This document shows positions 21,152 to 34,900 of a DNA stretch of 64,000 bases, one piece after another. Origin of the DNA: Glandiceps talaboti. Taxonomy: Eukaryota > Hemichordata > Enteropneusta > Spengelidae. The stretch is taken from positions 3,949,701-4,013,700 of the forward strand of contig NC_135552.1 in NCBI RefSeq assembly GCF_964340395.1, read 5' to 3'. A model generated the notes under the pieces. That model worked only from the letters and a program-made list of their open reading frames with translations, was not told the origin of the DNA and did no database searches. Within the stretch, counting starts at the first letter, position 1; the number at the start of each line of letters is the position of its first letter. The position numbers were made by a program, and so were the translations under genes.

Positions 21152-21565
21152 ATAGAGGCAACGCAGATTAAGTCTTAATCGGAGACTACATTCGGAAGTC
21201 TAATACTGTATATCAACATCTTACTTGCCTTTCCTTATTATAGTGTTTAAGCTTCATAAAGCTATGTGCCTTAAAAGTCAAATGTTACATTCAAATTCAT
21301 TACGATGTTTACGTTCCATTGTACTTTTAATGTACCCTTTCAAATAAACAAAGCCACCTTATCCACAGACTACTAAAGAAAAACAAGTTTTATCAATTTA
21401 TTCTGTAACGAAGAATTTTGAGTTGACAACGAAGGACACACGGTGAGTTTACAAGTTCCGTCATCGTCATTGAGGACGATGACGTCTATACACATATTCT
21501 GTGTAATTTTCAGTTGATGATGAAAGTACCAGTTACCGACTTTCCATAGAAATGGCTTCCTATAC

Positions 21566-21661
<96 letters not shown>

Positions 21662-21663
21662 GG

Positions 21664-21704
<41 letters not shown>

Positions 21705-21716
21705 GCATCATCTCAT
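21152..21716 (+). repeat. 3' flank of copy 3 and (CAT)n tract
   Basis: The flank is shared with copy 1 (3782-4195). The (CAT)n tract runs from about 21564 to 21716 and joins repeat A without interruption; it is the uninterrupted counterpart of the tract split by the LINE. No gene is seen. Confidence 0.8.
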
Positions 21717-23112
21717 CGTACCAGTGATGTAAGCTCAAAATTACATAGCAGGAGAGGATGACAAAACTTGTTACACACGCCATTATGGACCGTAGTCTTC
21801 AACTCAGAATTCTGCATTACCATCACAATCGTCGTTTTCATCATTATTAAAAAGCCGTCGATGTCATCGAATTTGGAAGTTGCATCGTCGTTAACCAGAC
21901 TGACGACGACGATGCTAAAGTAGCGCATGCGTATATATCATCACCATCATCACCGTCGTCGTCATAGCAGTCATATTATGAAAACTGAATTTCTTTTCAC
22001 ACTTTCTGCTAAAGAGGCAGTAGGAATGTCATCGTCCCTGCGAAAATGGTAAATATCTACATTTTTCGCACACGAGATCTTAAGCCTAGTAGCATAATCG
22101 TCTCTATGCAAATCATCAGAATAATGTATGTAAAAGGTTGTTGGTACATCTGATTATTGGTTGAATGCATGAGTGACCTCTGGGGGTGAGGGAGTCTTGG
22201 GGTCCCCCCCCCCCGGCAGATCTGCAGTTTTTTGCTTCTATTAAGGTAATCTGATAAGATGTGTGATTTGTAATGTCAAAAACATGTAGTGTCCAAAATA
22301 GAAAGTGTATTAATCCCTTCTGACAAGTTCATACTGACGAGTAGAACAATTAGATTAACTTCTTTTATAAAATGTCTGAGAATATTACCATTACAAAACC
22401 TTCAAGTTCAATTTTGCCCCAAAGTGCAATATAAATGAAGCATTGATTGTGAAACAGCCAAACATTTACATGACATGTTCTGTAACTAGTGTGGTAGCTA
22501 GGTAATGCATGTATATGTATATGTATAGTTATGCTTGAACCAATAAGTAATATTAAAGACTTCTTGTAAGAAACAGGGACAAGAACAAATATTTACATGC
22601 ACCACATTTCAGACAAGTACAACAATGAAGTACAACAATGTTCAGCCAACAGTATCTCTTAGCCTGTTCCAAGCTGTGCTACAACTACATGTGCCTACTA
22701 TAGCAGCAAGTTTCTCGATTGATCACAGTGTAATCTTTCATTCCCTGAAGTCTAATTAGTGTACATCTAATCTGGTATAATAAAGAAAGTTGCAAAGTTG
22801 CATTGTATTCTAGTTGCTGATTTAACATCAAAATATTGGAGTTGTTTGTATACCGTCTGAGTGAAGTTGGCCAGTGTATATGTGTCATATTATCTGTGTA
22901 GTAATTAACTAGCCAGCCTTGGTCTTATCAACAATTTGTTTACAATTAAACACCAGAGAGTGAAAGATTACACTGTGATCAATAGAGAAACGTGCTGTTA
23001 GTAGGTAGTTTCAGCACAGCTTGAGACAGGCTAAGTTATACAGTTGGTCGAACATTGTTTCACTGATGTGAAATTTATTTACTTTTAGTTCAATCTTGAA
23101 AACTTCATTGCA
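21717..23112 (+). repeat. Repeat A (21717-22130) and repeat B (22131-23112), unit 3
   Basis: Same order as in unit 1 but without the 117-bp piece between A and B. The B foldback is at about 22620-22750 and 22940-23070. B ends after TTCATTGCA, 10 bp before the stop codon of the RAG1-like transposon relic. Confidence 0.8.
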
Positions 23113-23121
23113 GCTTTCAAT

Positions 23122-25713
23122 TTACCTTCTGTAAGGTCCCCTATAACCTTTTTCCACTTTCAAGTGATTTAAGTTTGTAAGAACATGATGTTCCGTTAAC
23201 ATTGCTGTTAAATTTTTAAGGGCATTTGTACCAGGAACCTTACTATACCATTCCATTACTTCCCTTATCTGATGGTGGATAACTTCCACTCCCTGCTCAC
23301 CCAAAAACCCAAGCCCAAACCCAGTACACTCTACTTGATTCACTACATGGTTTTCCAGCATGTGTAATTTGGGTGGCATGCTTTTCAGGTGGGAAATGTT
23401 CCCTGAAGTATTGTAAGAGATGAGCTATATTTGAATTCAGCTGAGAGATGTCATCAGCTCTCATGTTTTCTCTACTACTGTACAAGTTGTGACATGAGGC
23501 AAATTTCAAAAATAATAGTTTGTACAGACCATAGATTTTCCCAGCTTCATTTTGCAATTCTGGACAAACTATCCTATTTGTATCGACTACACTATGGCAC
23601 AGTGTTTCAATGTTCTCACTCTGAAATATAAAAAGATTAAAAATAGAAATAGAAACAAAGTGAGACAGGTGTGATCTTTCAAAACAAATTCTTGATAAGA
23701 TTGTCTGTTCTACTACTAAAATTAAATTAAATGAATGTACTCACTGCAGCCACTAGTATGTGTACTATTTACAAGTAAACAGTTTAGCACAGTTTATGAA
23801 GGTTAAAGTCAGGATGTTCATAAAATTCAGTTCCATTTCACTATATGCTAGCGGAACATATGAAAAGTATTTCCACCAATCAACAAGTTCCAGTTACCAA
23901 CAATTATAAAGGCCTGGCACCATCTGATGTAAAAATTATTATGCAATTAATTACGGCTTTGTTGGGAGTTTTATCTCCTACAGTGGAAATTATTATGAAT
24001 CAAATCATTTAAAATTACCATTACTTTTCCTGATTTTTCTTTGCCATTACTGGCACTGGTATAAGCCTCACTTCCGATACTCACATGCCATGCTTAAAGT
24101 ATCGTCGTAACTTTCTCATGGCTGAACATGTTGTTCCCATGGCAACCTTTATGTGTAAGCCAGCACCAGATGGGATGGTAGGTGTAAGACCCAGAAGCTC
24201 GAGGAGTTTGTTTTGCATCTTTCTGTTGTGATTTCAATTCATTCTTTATTTGTTGCATAGCATCTCCACCACTTACGATTTCTCTCTTTTCAGTCATACA
24301 CCCAACATGTAGTATTTTTGTGCATTCACTTGAGTCTGATGTACGCTTTCGTGGTTTTGGGAGGTATGAGAAGTGTAGTGGCTGAAAGTGGTGAAATTAA
24401 GAAGATATCAACTACAGTATATTTAAATTTGAAAATAAAGGCTCCGAATATTAACTTTCAAAATGGCTGTGACCTTACAATGTACCTAAAAGTTTTGTAT
24501 TTTTAAATGTAACACTGCAAATACCATTTCATAACATTAAAGGAATCGACTTTGTTAGGACAATTTCTTTTCACATTTGTAAAATGAGGAAACATTTTGT
24601 GTATTTTTACAAATTTATTGCTAGTGAATGCCTGGGTCTGTAGTTTTAATATGAGCTATTAACCACATTGAATGGCTGAAAAACTAGATGTAATAGCAAA
24701 TTTTCTGACCATATATAGCTTGATTATCAAGTAGCTTCCAGAGTTAACATTGATATATTTTGACTCACCTGGCCTTTAGTTTTAAACTTGACCAAGTCAC
24801 GTGTACCTTCACTTCCATTGCTATTCAATTTTGCTTTAACCAGCTTAGTTGCCAGTTCTTTATATTGTGGTAACTTGTATATCTGTGGTATATGCTGGAG
24901 AACAACTTCTGCAGCTTTCACTGGGCATATCAAGTCACTGCCACACTGTTCTACCAATGACTTGCTTGCAGCATCTTGATTTGTGATGTATCCAGACTCA
25001 GTATTTGGACTTGTGATGGCAGCAGCTCAGGATTGATTGGGGTGGGGCAAGGGGCTATCAAACAATAATCGTGATAAAGTGCACAATTGCTTTGTATTTG
25101 CACACTTCTCTGTGACACCTCGGATTCTGTAGTGGTACTGTTGATGTACAACCAGCACTTCCAAACTCACAAGTAACCCTCAGATTACTCAGTAGATTTG
25201 TGAACACAACTGGGGGACATACAACATAGTCACAAGTAACGACAACACGACATACAGGACAGGACAATGACACTTTCAGCCAACTACACAAACATTCAGA
25301 ACAAAAGATGCGAGGACAATCATAGATGATTTGTATAGCTTCATCTATAATTTCTTTGCAAATTGGGCATTCTATCTCCTCGCTTGCATGACTAAATCTG
25401 TGTCTTTTAAGCGGAAAGTCACATCTAAACTTCTTATCTGAGATTTCCTTCACTTTGGCAATAACGTCTATTGATGTCATATCAGAAACATCTTTCATAT
25501 CACCATCTAACTTCCCTATAGCTTTAAAATTCTCTTCATCCTCAGTACTCGGTCTACCTCTATTCCTGCTATCCTTCTTCTTTTTCCCTGGTCTGCTTAA
25601 ATTATCACATACCTCACACTTTCCTATTCTACTGTGTTTTGACCATTTCGATATTTGTGTCCCAGGTTTGTCTGATCTACCAATGATTTGTAACGTTTTT
25701 TAGTCCGAGAATC
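23122..25713 (-). pseudogene. Transposon relic with RAG1-like N-terminal RING/zinc region (N-RAG-TP-like)
   Basis: Four coding blocks lie in order on the minus strand. Block 1 (about 25706-25058) has WSKHSRIGKCEVC, a basic KKKKDSRNRGRPS, a RING-like CPICKEIIDE...FCSECLCSWLKV...CPVC, and a zinc-finger-like stretch ending CHREVC. The order and the LKVxxSxCPxCR spacing resemble RAG1 upstream of its core. The expected RING His is Arg (DCPRIFC). Block 2 (25027-24769) ends at a good donor (CCAG|GTGAGT). Block 3 (24297-24085) has SGGDAMQQIKNELKSQ and, after a frame change, SAMRKLRRYFKHG. Block 4 (23622-23122) has YGLYKLLFLKFASCH, QYFREHFPPE and, after a one-base frameshift, PPKLHMLENHV and GFLGEQG. 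Only about 460 bp lies between blocks 3 and 4, so the catalytic middle is deleted. Transposons whose proteins match the RAG1 N-terminus are known from molluscs and other invertebrates. Confidence 0.65.
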
Positions 25714-28700
25714 TGAGTAAGGTTTACGCCCATGCGCAAGAATGGGCCCGAATTAAATTTTACGTTGTATACCGTAACATTGTATCCCCCTGTAAAATAA
25801 CATCTACTATCGCCAGTTCCTAATGAGTTGTGATTGGTTGTGTGTGTTATTAGAGAATGGCAGTTATATTTTCAATCTACACACAAAATAAGGCTTCATT
25901 CTCAAACATCTGGGGGAGGGCAGAGGTCGGAGAATTGGGGGCTAGTACTTCGAAATTGTCAGCATATGTTGGAGGATTACTTGAAAAAACCTGTGATTAG
26001 GAGGGAGTACTTGAAAATAAAATAAATAATTCTGTTGAAATCAATTTGTATTATGAACACTTTCACATACATCTAGGGGCATACTAGCCGAGAATCCAAT
26101 CGATTGGGGATTTTGAATTTTGATTTCAAATGATGGGGAAGTAATGAATTCAAATCTCCCTAGTCCTGCTTGCATACGTCCTTCTGTCAGTAATCTAGAC
26201 GAGTCAAGCAAGACTACATCACACATACACACGCGTGTGTACACGTAGTAGCAAAACATTAGAAACTCGAAATGGTGCCGTGTCCCAGTTTGAAATTGTC
26301 ACTTTAATCGCAAGCAGTAGCCGAGTGCTATGATATTACATGTAAAATTATGCTAAATGTAATGTGCAACTATCGGACTAAGTCACGGTAAACTGATGGG
26401 GAATATCCCCATCACCCACACTAACATTTCAAGTAAATACACCTGAACTTATTACTTTACCGAGAATTGTCACCATTGAGTTTCTGCAAAACGGCTGGTT
26501 AACACTTCCAGGAGGATGAAATTCTACAGCCACGAACGATAAATATGTACGCATGCACATAAGCCTTACCCGGATACTATTTTACACGGACTAAATATTT
26601 TCGTTAGACCGCAATGGTCCTATGCGAAACACAGGTGCTCTATGCAGTTTTGTTTTTAATATTAAAAGTGGCTAGGGGTTTCATATAATGAAACTGTGGT
26701 CCTCTTATTTACTATTCACTTTTTGAAAATAAAATCATACAGATTGATTCGAGTGCATGTGGTCCGTACCTTTACGTGCAACAATTTCTCATAACAGTGG
26801 TGCCTTGATACTCGTTACAATGTTACAATAATCGTGTCAACAGACCTACTGTTATAATACTGCAATGCATGGCTATGTAATGTCGTTGATATGACGACCG
26901 GAGTACACGGTAGCATTCATAGCAGGCCAGATGAAAACAGACATGGTGGCGCTCAGTGAAGTGTGTACGCGTACGCACGTTCTGTGGGTAAAGTCTGTCA
27001 CATGGAACGAATGATTCACCAGCGTTGCAAAAGACTTTGAAAATAGTTTCACCGTTTCACCTTTAGAAGTGTTCTGAATCATATGAATGTGTAGCTAGAG
27101 CATAGACAGAAATGTCAATCAACCAAGCTCATTTCCAGGGGTTTTCAGTGCACTACGTGAATTTACCCTTCACTGCATGCTCTGAAATGACTACATGGTT
27201 CACAGGCATCCTTCAAGAACAAACGAGTTTACAGGTCTCTTCAGCCACATAACATTTGTATCAAACTCTTTCGCAATTGTTTCTCTGTGAGTTGAGGGTT
27301 GACACTCTCGTTCATGTCAGGGAACGTAACTTGTGGAATACGTTACCGTAATGAAGTTCTAGATAGTGGTCTGAGCGAGCTCAAAGATATGACATGGAGC
27401 ATGCCAGTATGCTCGACTATGAGTCGGAAATGTAACAAAACAAGAATACATTCATATACATGTACCTGTGACCAAAGACATATAAATGTCAAATATGTAA
27501 CAAAACATTTAATATCCAAATTTAGTGAGTGGGTATCTTAGCACAGGTTTACTGCCAACTGATGGATGTACAGTTGGTACACACTGGCCATTTTGAATCT
27601 CACTATTCCTACCCACAGTTCATTGTGACCACCCCGCTCACTTGACTTATTTCGAAATCGTACATGTGTTCTTTACTCGTTGTCCAACACTGTGTGTTCT
27701 GTAGTATGGAGGGTATTGAAGATGCCGTTAGTCAAGGACATAATGCTTGCTAAATTGAAAAGTAACCATTTGATGTGATGATGACGGATTTCCAATATGG
27801 TGTCGGTCACAATGTTCATGAACATGTTTACTTTTTTTTTCATAAAATACAATAAACATCACTAAAAATAGAAAAGAATATGTGCTGACTTGAAATTAAC
27901 AAATCTGAGTAAGATACCCTCTGTGCATCTACATGCCAGATATCAAAGCAGTATTTGAGAAGAATTTCATTTTGACAAAAAATTCCTAAAACATTGAAAA
28001 TGCCACAGATCAACTGGGCATGAACAAATCTGAATACTCCCCTCCCCCCCCCCACTAGAGATGACACAATATTGACATATACATTATAATATATACATTC
28101 AGTTATTATACATGATCAATCAGTCGATTTACATAACAATTAATGTTACATATTTTTGTATTCATTTACATATCACAATTTTCAACATTTCTATTCCATT
28201 TCCAAGAGAAGCATGTGGTTTGCCACTCAGGTTAAAATATCTAACCTTTTGCATAAAAAGGATAATTCTGTCATCATTTTATACAGTGACATCATCGAGG
28301 TTAGTGACCGTAAATTAAGACCTTGTGACCTAACTTCATAGATACCTTGCTCGATTGATTGTCGAGCTGTTTAGATACTTTCAGATGTTTTGAACGCAAG
28401 TTTACATATACCATTTACTCAGGATACAGAGATATTTCTAGACCATAAAATCTTTATTGATTCCATGTTCAAACCGACAAATGGTTGAATTGACCAAAGT
28501 TGATCGGATTTGATAAATAAATAAAAAGTTATTTAGGGTATATAGGTAAAATAGTATGCTAAATTGAGCACCATTCAATTTTGACCTCTACACAGGTTTC
28601 CCCCAAATATGTTCATTTTTCCTAACTACTGTGATACCTTGCACTTTCACCTAATTAGGTATTTATTTTTGATTTTGGATTTATAAAACAATTTTATCCT

Positions 28701-28918
28701 AGCTTCCTACTTAAAAAAGTCAATGGGCAACAACATATGCCAACTCCTTGTTTGTAACCCTATAAATGGCGAAAGACTGATAAGTGTCTAAAATGTTTGT
28801 TATTGGACGTACAATAACAAACTTTTTTACACATTGTTTAGCTCTATGCCATTTATTGAGTATCAAACAAGCACTTGACCTATGTTGTTGCCCATTAATC
28901 TAGAGGTTGCTTTGCAGG
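25714..28918. other. No gene seen; includes dispersed repeat copy 28080-28660
   Basis: I see only short open frames with no splice support between 25714 and 28079. From about 28080 to 28660 the sequence matches 40590-41150 in inverted orientation (for example CATGATCAATC, GATAATTCTGTCATC, and GCTGTTTAGATACTTTCAGATG), so it is a repeat of about 570 bp. Confidence 0.5.
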
Positions 28919-31900
28919 TTAATCAGAAGGATTGACTTTCCTGTGTAGTATCAAAAGTGCCTTCATTGCAAGGTATACATTTAACACAGGTAACATATTA
29001 AAAGATAATGCTGTCTTTTCCGATATGGTGGAATAGAACAAGTAAGATGATTGAATGGGTGGGTCCTCATGTACACACAGACCTTCTCTCTCAGCCAAAC
29101 CCTTGTGTATGTGTGATCTTGAGAGGAATACTTCGTCTCTACCCCACAGTGAAACATTGTACACAACATAATGATCAGGAGTAGAGAAACAGGATTCTTT
29201 TGCAGCTGTTACCTGCTGACACATCATTTGTGGAAACCCATGATCTATTTGCTGCTCTGTGGTCTTATTCTGAAAGGATAATAAAACATTTGATAGAAAA
29301 AGTTCAACCAGTATTGATCCAAGAAACAACTAAGAAAAACCTCCCTAGAAGACACAGTATGTTAGTATGTAATATTTCATAATTCTAATTTTGTGAAATG
29401 TAACAGTTTGCAGTTGCTATGGGTGTGGTCATGATCTTGCATACATTTTTGAATGTTTACTCTCTCACCTAAATTTCAGGCTGATCTGCCTAGTAGTTTA
29501 TGAGTTCGAGTTTGATTTTGACCAAAAAAATCACATTTTTGACCAAATCACACATCCATTGGTTAAAGATCATTTTGATTTGAAGAATTTCTCAACCAGA
29601 CACCAAAGTCAATACATCCACCAACAGCCATCGGAGAATGACTCAGCCCCCGCAACGGCTGTTTTAACTCCCTGTGATGCCATGTCATTGAAAACAATGA
29701 CAGTCTCTTTTGGATCCCCAGGCCATGTTACGGAATACAACAAGCTCACTCATTTGCTTAACATAAACAACTGACGAAAACCCATTGAATTTCCTTCGGA
29801 TTACATTGGAACTGCTGCTATTTTTTACTGAAATCATAGCATATCCTGTTTAATCTAATTGTATGTGAAATTGTTTGGCTGGAATATGACGTGTTTGCAC
29901 TTTTATGATCTATGGTAAATAAATACGTCTAATTTGGCAGTTGTAAACAAAGATGCCGACTGTATTTGCCGAACATGCTTCCATGCAGAAGCGAAAAAGC
30001 GGCCAGTTTTTGTTTTAACACAAAAAATATTTACCAAAACAGTGTTAAACTCCATTCAACGCTATTAAATATGTAGTTGTTTAGGCGGGAAATCATGTAG
30101 CGATAATTTTAGAACAATGGGAGTGACCTTCGAACAGTACAAAAATGTCATCCCGTGTCCTTACAGTCACATTGCATTGATCACGGTGACCGGCTACTGC
30201 TTCACACTAAAAACGTGAAAGTTACCATTCTTCCAGTCAGTCGCAGTTCAAACTGGGCAGTAGATTACCTATTTTGTTTACTATTTTACTAGGCATATAT
30301 ATGCTAAACTACTTTCAACATAGCAGTTTATATTAGAACGCAGGGCCTAGAGACAACGACTTCATGTGTTTACCTTTAATGACAACAGTTAGATAAGTTG
30401 ACACGGCAAGACATAGAGTAGCACATACCATTTCTCGATGGGGTTCATTATTATTATTATTAAACTATGTTTAAAGTTGATAACTTACTCAACCAATAAG
30501 GCTGCTCATTGGTATTTTACTAAATGTTACACCTTGACTAAGGGGAAAAAAGAAACAAGTGAAGGATATTTTTGGTTGTGTTCTATTCTGGCTCTCTCAA
30601 AATAATTGTAACATTACGTCATTAGATAAAAAAGTATATCAAAAGTTCAGTTATGTTGATGTGCAAAGATTGAGTTTAGAGTCATGCTAATACTAATAGT
30701 ATGTGACATCATATCATTCTCATAATGGTGATTACAAGGGAGTTGAAGAACAATCAGGCATAACATATTAATTCATACCTCTGTTATTGCAAGCAACTGG
30801 AAATAGGTGTAGTCATCATCATCACCTGTATGAATGTGAAATTCAACATCGGTTTGGACTGAGTTCTTTTGACCGCACATACTGAATTGTCTTTCAGTAG
30901 AACGCCCAGACCTGGAAAACAGAGAGGTCTTTGTCAATGAAAATCAAAATATGCCATATTCTAGTAGTAATGCAGTCAGATTCATTGTTAGGTCACTGGG
31001 AGCAATGCTCATAATTAAGCTGTCTGTAACAAGAAGTGAGGACTAGATATGGGCATGTTCTGGAGACAAAGTCAGGGGGCCATACACATAAAGGATAAAC
31101 AAATTCCAGGGCTTTCCAGAGGTTTTTTAATCACTTTTCCAGGTGTATTATCGTATTCATTTGGGCCATTTTTCCAGGGGTGTTAACCATCAAAATTTAT
31201 TTTATTGAATGACAACTAATTTTCTGACATGAACAGGAAGTAATTATCTGCTGCTCTCACAATATATTATGTATGTCACATAACTGAATGTCAACACCCT
31301 CTGCAGTTGTTGGTTCAAAAAACATCACAGCCATTTGATGGACACAGGGTCCATACACCTGAAGCAAAAAAATTCCACAGCTTTCTCATCAGGGGCATTC
31401 GTATTGATTTGGGTCATTTTCCAGGGGTGACAACCATCAAAATTTATTTTATTGAATAACATCTGATACTCCGACATGGTCGACAAGTCATTAACAACTG
31501 CTCTCAAATGTTTTATTGCGTTAATTTTCCGGCATATTAAAATCGACTCAGTTGGGTTACACCTCTATTTTCACTCTGAGTAGTAGTTTCATTCAGCAGT
31601 AGCACTGATCATGTAATATTTGAGTCACAGGATTCATCAGTCTAATTCAGACATATCCGGTAAAAGAAATAAAAAAATGCATGTTTCTCAATATTATACG
31701 ATTTGAATATATTTAAAAGTCACCTAAAGTGGATTTTTTCCAAAGCGTCATTTTACGTAACGAAATTACAGGCTATGAATAACTGAATATGTTCATATCT
31801 TGTGTCGCACATGTTTATGTGTGGCCATGGCACCACGTGTACGTTGCCGAACATCACGATTTCTCAATTCAACTTGATGATTTAGGAGTGTTACTGTACT

Positions 31901-34900
31901 AACAAATATGATATAGTGCTTATTCTTTTTGATCATGTAAAACAAATTTCAACAAGTCATTGAGAATGACATAGCCTCGCAATGATTGGGTTTTAAGGAA
32001 CTGGCAGTTAATGTTGTCATTTTCTTGATATCACTACTCTGATCACGCAACAACACTTGTGAACCTAAATCAAACAGACTTAGATATGTTGTGTCTGCTC
32101 GTTGGACATGGAACATGTCTAGTCATGTTGTGTCTCCTTGTTGGACATGGGACATGCCTACTCTTCAAGATGATGTAATGGAATAAGCCATTCAACAATA
32201 AAGGATGGGTTGGGTATGGGGGGGGGGGGGACCTGTTCAAGCATGTCTGAGTTATGGCTTTGGACATGAAAACTGCGGCAACAAAATTGCTGCCAGGCAG
32301 CCACATCGGATCGTATCATGAAACAAATTGGCGTGCATATGTATGCCATTGTATGTTGCCCATGTACCAAATTTGAAAAAAAGTGGTGCAGGCATCTCAA
32401 AGAAACAGCTCTGGACAGACGGACGGATGAATGGAACCCATTGGGGACTAACAAACATCCTTATACATGTAGATTATATTGGTATTTTTCAGTCAAATAA
32501 TATCCAAAGACCCAAGCAAACTTTTTGGTTACTAAAACTACAATGTATTTATATGATATGGGGATGGGGTTGCCATGGAAATACTCCCTTAAAATATCCA
32601 TTTCAGAGTTATATATGATATGGTAAATGTGTTAGGGTTAAGGTTAAAACTTTGCAAGTCTTTATTCCTACCTGATGTCAAATTTATAAGGTGTTCGATC
32701 TTCTAATGCGATCAAACCTCCAATCTTGCCGACTATTACATCTAAGTCTGCTGCAATCACACACTTTTTACAATAGATGACAAACCACTTATGCAATATC
32801 ACTATTATTGAATGCAGTGTAGCCATTGGTATATCTAAGTTTTCACACCCCTAAATCAAGACAGAAACAAAGACATTAACTATGCTTGCGTACTGCATTA
32901 ATATAATCTTTGAAAAATAGTGCCAATGGTGTTGTAGCACAATTGAACTGTTTTTAAAATAAGTATATGTATTCATTTGCTGAATGATTATCCAGTTGCC
33001 AATCCAGCCTAGTTATCTTTGGCGTATGCACTCAGTTTGGCTGTTGCTAGGAGCGTGGTCACATTGCTAACAGGGTTGGCTGTTGGCACCTGTCCTATGT
33101 CACCAGGATTCAGACCTGGCAACCACAATTCAAAGGTTGTCGACCACCACAATTTTCCAACTAGACACCCCGGGTAATACACCCACCAAACTTCATTGCA
33201 ATCAATACAGCGGTTTTTTACTTTAAGTTGTTTACACACACACACACATATCCACACAGACAGACAGATGCCGGCTGATCCCTACAGCACTACTAAACCT
33301 CAGTTCAGTTGTGCTAATTAAAAATCTTGGCAGTGTTTTAAGCCATGCAGAAGAGGGCAACAAGAGACGGTACGTACTCCTCTAAAAAAGGTGTCAACTT
33401 CAGTAAACATGGCACATAGCGAGATGTGGATGACACGTGCATTACACCTCCTTACATGTGTTAACGTCCATGTGAAGAGCTTCAAACAGGATGCTAAAAT
33501 TCAAAACAATGCATAGTATGACAATGAACTCTAAAAATGTCTCTTAGAAATGAACAATATAGGTAACCATTAATTACAATAATGACAAATACTCGAATAT
33601 TTACAAAGACGAAATGTGAACTGACCACAATACATTGCTATCTGTATTTGCATGTGTCTCATCAATTTGCATGTTCCTGTATCTAGTCATCTGTAGGATT
33701 ACTTACCTTTGTTACATCTGATATCATGGCAAGGGTTACCTTGCCACTTCTTTCATCCATTGCTTTGCCCATCACAGATATTACCTTGTACAAAGATGAC
33801 TCTGTATTGGGAAGGAGAAAAATTTGATTTATTAGATGTTTCATCAATGATACATGAATATGTTCATGACAATGTGTACAAACACACAGACAACAAGACA
33901 TGATACTGCATAAATTTCAAATTTTAACGTAATATTGTACAAGCTTCTACATATTGTCACTATAATCAAAACTATGGTAATGGATGGTAATATCGAATTA
34001 AATACAAGTTCCATGTCACATTGTATCAGAAAATTTCAGAATTATCAACTGACAAGTCAGAACTTAGAGGTCATAAACTCAAAGGTCAAAGGTCAGTGCT
34101 TAAAAATAGAAATAGCAAACTCTGTCAGTTCGCAGTCAGCTTGACCGGTTTCTGGGCGGGCAATTTGCAAGTGTTATTATGTAACAAATTTGTTTATTTC
34201 TACTGAACATAGTTCAGTTGTGCTAAAAACCTGTATGCAAGTACATGTACATGTATGTATGTCGATTTATTCCTTTTAGAACTGTATTTGATTCAAGATT
34301 GATATTTCCCCATCTACTCCGGATCCAATAGTGTAAACATACTGACAAACAATGTACACTCGCGTATTGAATAGTACGTACTATATGGACGCTTTGATCA
34401 AGGTCGAGCTCTGACTCCTAGAATTTATATTACTCCCGAAAAAACGTGCACCATTGGCCAACAAAATAATATAACCCCTTGTAAAGCTAGGAAAATCCTC
34501 TATCAAACTGACTATGATAAATGCAAAGGATTAACCTCCAAAAAGACATTTAATCTTAAATACATGTAGGTAACCATGAACTCAACACAGACGTTTGAGC
34601 AAAATCTAACCTCGGACGCATCAGCTTTCAGTACATGTACAATGTATCTGCCATCTGCCTTCATATGTCATGTATACAGGCACATGTGCCATGTTTATAT
34701 CCAATTTTTTTTTTTTAAATGGTGAAACTTCTGCCGACAAGTTCTGAAAATTGTCGTTCACCAGGTGTTCACCTACGTAATGAATATTCATGATGCTTAA
34801 AAGATTCCTGTTCATGGATTGGTCGAGCGTGTGAAACGGTACTGTCTGTCCCGATGACGACCAGGACTAATTAAAGGAAAAGTATTTATGTACCACCCAT

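Noticed and set aside
23122-25713. A ProtoRAG/RAG1-RAG2 transposon
   Set aside because: Only the non-core N-terminal part resembles RAG1; the C-terminal block is not the RAG1 core, no RAG2-like kelch frame is nearby and the copy is broken.
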